Source: Thermoanaerobaculales bacterium (GTDB lineage: Bacteria; Acidobacteriota; Thermoanaerobaculia; Thermoanaerobaculales; Sulfomarinibacteraceae). From it: DNA of 9,331 bases. The translations under genes were made by a program, and so were the position numbers. Shown in pieces: positions 7,082 through 9,331 of the stretch; the stretch's first letter is position 1, and every line of letters begins with the position of its first letter. The DNA is taken from contig JAOZUP010000134.1 of NCBI GenBank assembly GCA_029938595.1, positions 1 through 9,331 of the forward strand. The letters run 5' to 3'. The notes below the pieces were generated by a model that saw only the letters and a list, made by a program, of their open reading frames with translations, searched no databases and was not told where the DNA came from.

Positions 7082-7123
7082 CTCCCTGGGGAATCGGGAG
7101 CGGCTGGAACCGGCTCCCTGGGG
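7082..7123 (-). other. rplS 5' leader with duplicated CCCCAGGGAG decamer
   Basis: The roughly 50-nt leader contains the decamer CCCCAGGGAG twice on the minus strand, at 7123-7114 and 7091-7082. The downstream copy holds the ribosome binding site. Between and within them GGGAGC can pair with GCTCCC, forming a hairpin just upstream of that site. Ribosomal protein leaders are often autoregulated, but no known L19 leader fold is recognised here. Confidence 0.35.
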
Positions 7124-7128
7124 CGGGG

Positions 7129-7157
7129 AGTATACACGCCTTCCCTTGGGAGGACAA
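7129..7157 (-). promoter_or_regulatory. Sigma-70-type promoter for rplS
   Basis: Minus strand TTGTCC (-35, 7157-7152), 17-bp spacer, TATACT (-10, 7134-7129). Both boxes are good and the spacing is ideal. The predicted start near 7122 leaves a leader of about 50 nt before the rplS ATG. Confidence 0.65.
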
Positions 7158-7175
7158 GGGGATACGACAGCACGA

Positions 7176-7210
7176 GTTAGGAATTAGGAATTCGGAATTA
7201 GGAATTCCCA
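7176..7210. repeat. Heptamer array, ATTAGGA type (left arm of inverted pair)
   Basis: Units in register: GTTAGGA, ATTAGGA, ATTCGGA, ATTAGGA, ATTCCCA. It begins after GAG, as does the array at 9233. It is the reverse complement of the array at 7436-7463, about 226 bp away. Confidence 0.85.
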
Positions 7211-7230
7211 ACCACCCCCCCGATTGCTTG

Positions 7231-7262
7231 ATCCTGGATGCTGGATGCTCAATGCTCGATCC
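7231..7262. repeat. Heptamer array, ATGCTGG/ATGCTCA type
   Basis: Units ATCCTGG, ATGCTGG, ATGCTCA, ATGCTCG and a partial ATCC, all in 7-bp register. The sequence differs from the AT-rich arrays beside it but keeps the same period. It is followed by an ACCCACCC linker. Confidence 0.75.
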
Positions 7263-7272
7263 ACCCACCCTT

Positions 7273-7307
7273 GCGGAATTTCGGATTTCGAATTTCGGAT
7301 TTTCGGA
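7273..7307. repeat. Heptamer array, TTCGGAT type
   Basis: Units GCGGAAT, TTCGGAT, TTCGAAT, TTCGGAT, TTTCGGA. The left boundary ACCCTTGCGGAATTTCGG (7267-7284) closely matches ACCCTACGGAATTTCGG at 9268-9284. Confidence 0.8.
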
Positions 7308-7392
7308 AGCGCCTCGGGAAACGGCCCGCGTCCACCGGAGGTGCCTGAGCATCCTCACGGGGAGAGCTTGCGGAAACGGGTGTGCGGATGGA

Positions 7393-7426
7393 AATTGAGA
7401 ATTGAGAATTGAGAATTGAGAATTAA
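7393..7426. repeat. Heptamer array, AATTGAG type
   Basis: Four exact AATTGAG units (7393-7420) plus a diverged AATTAA. The purity suggests recent expansion. It interrupts sequence that is contiguous in the related element at 9249-9271. The 85 bp between this array and the previous one hold no gene; GGAAACGG occurs twice there (7316-7323, 7372-7379). Confidence 0.85.
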
Positions 7427-7435
7427 CCCTTCGGC

Positions 7436-7463
7436 ATTCCTAATTCCTAATTCCTAATTCCTA
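7436..7463. repeat. Heptamer array, ATTCCTA type (right arm of inverted pair)
   Basis: Four exact ATTCCTA units. It lies 5 bp beyond the stop codon of the 199-residue gene (7471-7469). It can pair with the ATTAGGA array at 7176-7210 in a transcript that runs through the region. Confidence 0.85.
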
Positions 7464-7468
7464 ATCTT

Positions 7469-8068
7469 TCACCCCTCACCCGGATGCACCGGAAGCCCCT
7501 CCTCCTCCTCGCCCCAGCCTTCGGGCGCCGGAATGCCGAAGAGATGGACAGCGCCTTCGTACGGTACAAAGATCACCCGCCCGTGGGCATCGAGTGTCCC
7601 GTCACCTGGCCATGGTTCGCTACCGGCAACCTGGAACGAGCGAAAACCGAACGGCACCTCGGCGCCGTCTGGAGCGAGCCAGTCGGGGATGACCAGGTCC
7701 CACCGCTCCTCGTCCTCGGGAACGATCTCGAAGACCACCTCACCCGCGGGTCTCGAGCCGAGATCCTCGCGCTGTGCCACGAGCTCCTCGGCCTCGGCCA
7801 CCAGATCCTCGAGCATCTGCTCGGTGAAGGCCTGGACCAGCTCGCGGTTGTCGGTTCCGGTAACCTCCGCTGAGAGCAGCAGCCGGTAGGTCTCTCCATC
7901 GAGTTCGTCGCCGGCGAGGAAATCAAATGCGAGCTCGGCACCGTCCTCGACCGCTTCGACGTCGAAGGACGAGCCGTGAACCAGGTCGCGAACCACCAGC
8001 GCCAACATCATTTCCTCTACGGTCGCGGCCGGAAAACCGATTTCCCAGCCCGTCTCCCACGTCGTCAT
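7469..8068 (-). CDS. Acidic protein of unknown function linked to tatAC
   Basis: A 199-residue protein that I do not recognise. It is strongly acidic, with runs such as EDLVAEAEELVAQREDLG at 87-104 and GEEEEG at 186-191. No signal peptide, membrane segment, cysteine motif or twin-arginine is visible, so it is probably cytoplasmic. Residues 76-103 look like an amphipathic, possibly coiled-coil helix; the C-terminal part (140-185), with GFRSFQVAG and GRVIFVPYEGAVHLFGIP, looks beta-rich. The ATG at 8068 is chosen because an ideal GGAGGTGA site ends 2 nt upstream; GTG codons further upstream would place that site inside the gene. It starts 30 bp after the tatC stop on the same strand, so it is probably in the tatA-tatC transcript. 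Base composition matches its neighbours. Confidence 0.72.
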   Translation of the reverse strand: MTTWETGWEIGFPAATVEEMMLALVVRDLVHGSSFDVEAVEDGAELAFDFLAGDELDGETYRLLLSAEVTGTDNRELVQAFTEQMLEDLVAEAEELVAQREDLGSRPAGEVVFEIVPEDEERWDLVIPDWLAPDGAEVPFGFRSFQVAGSEPWPGDGTLDAHGRVIFVPYEGAVHLFGIPAPEGWGEEEEGLPVHPGEG

Positions 8069-8098
8069 CTTCACCTCCACCACTCGCGGCGTTACTCG

Positions 8099-8881
8099 TC
8101 AGTCGTCGGCATCCCGTTTCTTGCCAAAGATCGCGGCCACCACGATCCCGAGCAGATAGAGCAGGATCATCGGCACAGCGAAAACGGTCTGAGTGGCGAT
8201 ATCTGGGGTCGGGGTGATCACCGCCGCCACAACAAAGATCAGCAGCACCGCCCACCGGAACCACCGCACCAGCTGACCTGCAGTAACAATGCCGAAGCGG
8301 GCGAGGAAGAAAATCAGCATCGGCATCTCGAATACCAGTCCCATGCCGAGGAGGATCTTCGACATCATCGAAAAATAGGCGCCGATAGTCACTACCTGCT
8401 TGAAACCTTCGCCGACTCCGAGCAGGAACTTCACCACCATCGGGAAGGCAACCAAATACCCGAAGTACCCGCCGGCCAGAAAGAACAGGGTGGTGAAGAA
8501 GAGGAACGGCAGGAAGAGTCTCCGCTCCCGTTTGTAGAGCCCCGGTCTGAGAAAGAACCAGAGCTGCGCCAGAAGCACCGGCGCAGAGACAAAAATGGCG
8601 GTCAGCAACGCCACCTTGACGTAGAGCATGAAAGGACCCGGCAAATCGGTAAAGGCGAGCTGCTCACCCTCCGGTACGGCGAGCAAAAAGGGTCTTTCGA
8701 GCCAGTGGAAGATCCGCGGTGCAAAGTACCAACTGCCGAGGAAGGCGACGAAGAGCGCGATGACGCTGTAAAGAATTCGGCGGCGAAGCTCGTCGAGATG
8801 GTCGAGCAGCGTCATCCGCGGGAGACCTTCCCCCAGCTCCTTGTCGATGTCGCCGTTCAGCTCCGGTTCCGGGGAACTCAC
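8099..8881 (-). CDS. tatC: Twin-arginine translocase core subunit TatC
   Basis: The receptor and core of the Tat pathway, which moves folded proteins with twin-arginine signals across the inner membrane. Six membrane segments fit the 260 residues. Conserved stretches align with E. coli TatC: HLDELRRRIL at 28-37 (HLIELRKRLL in E. coli), PFMLYVKV at 83-90, QLWFFLRPGLYKRERRLFLP at 106-125, VFEMP with Glu185 at 183-187, and ITPTPDIATQ with Asp227 at 222-231. The GTG at 8881 is chosen because it overlaps the tatA stop (GTGA, 8881-8878), giving translational coupling. An alternative ATG at residue 23 would remove an acidic, poorly conserved N-terminal tail and cannot be excluded. Confidence 0.96.
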   Translation of the reverse strand: MSSPEPELNGDIDKELGEGLPRMTLLDHLDELRRRILYSVIALFVAFLGSWYFAPRIFHWLERPFLLAVPEGEQLAFTDLPGPFMLYVKVALLTAIFVSAPVLLAQLWFFLRPGLYKRERRLFLPFLFFTTLFFLAGGYFGYLVAFPMVVKFLLGVGEGFKQVVTIGAYFSMMSKILLGMGLVFEMPMLIFFLARFGIVTAGQLVRWFRWAVLLIFVVAAVITPTPDIATQTVFAVPMILLYLLGIVVAAIFGKKRDADD

Positions 8882-9201
8882 GATCGGTCGGTCCCTTTGG
8901 TGTCGGCCGCCGGTTCAGTCGGTTGATCGAGGGACTCTTTGAGGGAACTCTTCAGATCGGAAATCCCGACGGGATCGGTGATGGTTTTCTTGATTTCCTT
9001 GAGGTCCTTTTCCACCTCACGAATCTCGTCCGCCGCGACCTCGTCCTCGATGGTCCTCTTGAACTCATTCGAAGCGCGCCGAAACTCCCCCATCGCGCGG
9101 CCGATGGATCGTCCAATCTGCGGCATTTTGCGCGGACCGAAGAGCAGCAACGCGACCACGAAGATCAAAATCAACTCGGGCATTCCCAGGGTTCCGAACA
9201 C
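8878..9201 (-). CDS. tatA: Twin-arginine translocase pore subunit TatA (TatA/TatB family)
   Basis: Forms the oligomeric pathway through which the Tat system exports folded proteins. The 107 residues show the family layout: a short N-terminal membrane helix (about residues 7-20), the FGP hinge at 21-23, a basic amphipathic helix RKMPQIGRSIGRAMGEFRRA at 24-43, and an acidic, charged C-terminal tail. Glu9 in the membrane helix is the residue type seen in TatB, but single bifunctional TatA proteins with Glu occur in many phyla, and no second family member is present here. The GTG at 9201 has a GGGAGG site 4 nt upstream and gives the typical MFG-LGMPEL start. Its TGA overlaps the tatC GTG. Confidence 0.93.
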   Translation of the reverse strand: MFGTLGMPELILIFVVALLLFGPRKMPQIGRSIGRAMGEFRRASNEFKRTIEDEVAADEIREVEKDLKEIKKTITDPVGISDLKSSLKESLDQPTEPAADTKGTDRS

Positions 9202-9217
9202 GAAGCCTCCCGGCGAC

Positions 9218-9246
9218 AGTATACCTACAGGAGTTAGGAATTAGAA
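9218..9246 (-). promoter_or_regulatory. Candidate promoter for the tatA-tatC operon
   Basis: A good -10 box, TATACT (9223-9218), stands 17 bp from a weak -35, TTCTAA (9246-9241). The -35 falls inside the heptamer array at 9233-9253. Transcription would start near 9211, placing the GGGAGG site almost at the 5' end. Confidence 0.4.
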
Positions 9247-9253
9247 ATTAGGA
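9233..9253. repeat. Heptamer array, ATTAGGA type
   Basis: Units GTTAGGA, ATTAGAA, ATTAGGA, then ATGCCGG. The preceding GAG and the following ATGCCG are shared with the arrays at 7176 and (inverted) 7436. It lies about 30 bp upstream of tatA. Confidence 0.8.
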
Positions 9254-9272
9254 ATGCCGGTCCGCACACCCT

Positions 9273-9307
9273 ACGGAATTTCGGATTTCGGATTTCGGAT
9301 TTCGGAT
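9273..9307. repeat. Heptamer array, TTCGGAT type
   Basis: ACGGAAT followed by four exact TTCGGAT units, ending TTCGGATTTGCC-GCC. Both boundaries have counterparts elsewhere in the window: the left one at 7267-7284 and the right one at 3188-3177 on the minus strand. The array length differs between copies. Confidence 0.88.
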
Positions 9308-9331
9308 TTGCCGCCCCCCAGCTTGAATCCT

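Noticed and set aside
6116..7180. 354-codon open frame on the plus strand across rnhB and rplS
   Set aside because: It runs antisense through two highly conserved genes and their gap, so it cannot be under independent coding selection.
7176..7463. CRISPR array
   Set aside because: Units are 7 bp with no spacers and no cas genes nearby.

Overview
The window looks like a chromosomal segment of a GC-rich, free-living bacterium, not a plasmid or phage. It holds housekeeping genes (metK, nth, rplS, rnhB, tatA, tatC), tightly packed operons with 4-bp start/stop overlaps, and no recognisable transposase, integrase, tRNA, rRNA or CRISPR array. The TatA sequence style, the long multi-TPR protein and the many AT-rich heptamer arrays in intergenic DNA suggest Acidobacteriota or a similar deep-branching soil/sediment lineage. 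That placement is an impression from memory, not a computed result.

Layout. Positions 1-302 (minus) hold the N-terminal 100 codons of metK, cut by the window edge. A 273-bp divergent region follows, with a candidate metK promoter and two heptamer repeat arrays. Positions 576-2982 (plus) are a three-gene operon whose starts and stops overlap (GTGA at 908-911, ATGA at 2314-2317): a small four-helix membrane protein, a sodium:solute symporter-family transporter, and an endonuclease III that resembles eukaryotic NTHL1. The 226-bp convergent region 2983-3208 carries a composite palindromic repeat and another heptamer array. Positions 3209-5980 (minus) encode a 923-residue cytoplasmic TPR protein. 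It is preceded by rnhB (RNase HII) and rplS (ribosomal protein L19) on the same strand, with a good promoter upstream of rplS. A 396-bp intergenic region (7073-7468) contains five heptamer arrays, two of them forming a long inverted pair. Positions 7469-9201 (minus) are a tatA-tatC-unknown operon; tatA and tatC also overlap by GTGA. The window ends in two more heptamer arrays.

How the genes relate. tatA and tatC together can supply a minimal twin-arginine protein export system. The acidic 199-residue protein 30 bp downstream is probably co-transcribed with them and has no function I can recognise. rplS-rnhB is a common bacterial pairing, although the usual upstream partners (rpsP, rimM, trmD) are absent. 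The transporter and its small partner probably form one membrane unit; nth appears to ride in the same transcript.

The most unusual feature is the repeats. Ten short arrays at five intergenic loci all have a strict 7-bp period but use different, related heptamers. Several share conserved C-rich flanks, and one locus looks like another with an extra array inserted. This points to a dispersed, modular repeat element, not independent microsatellites.
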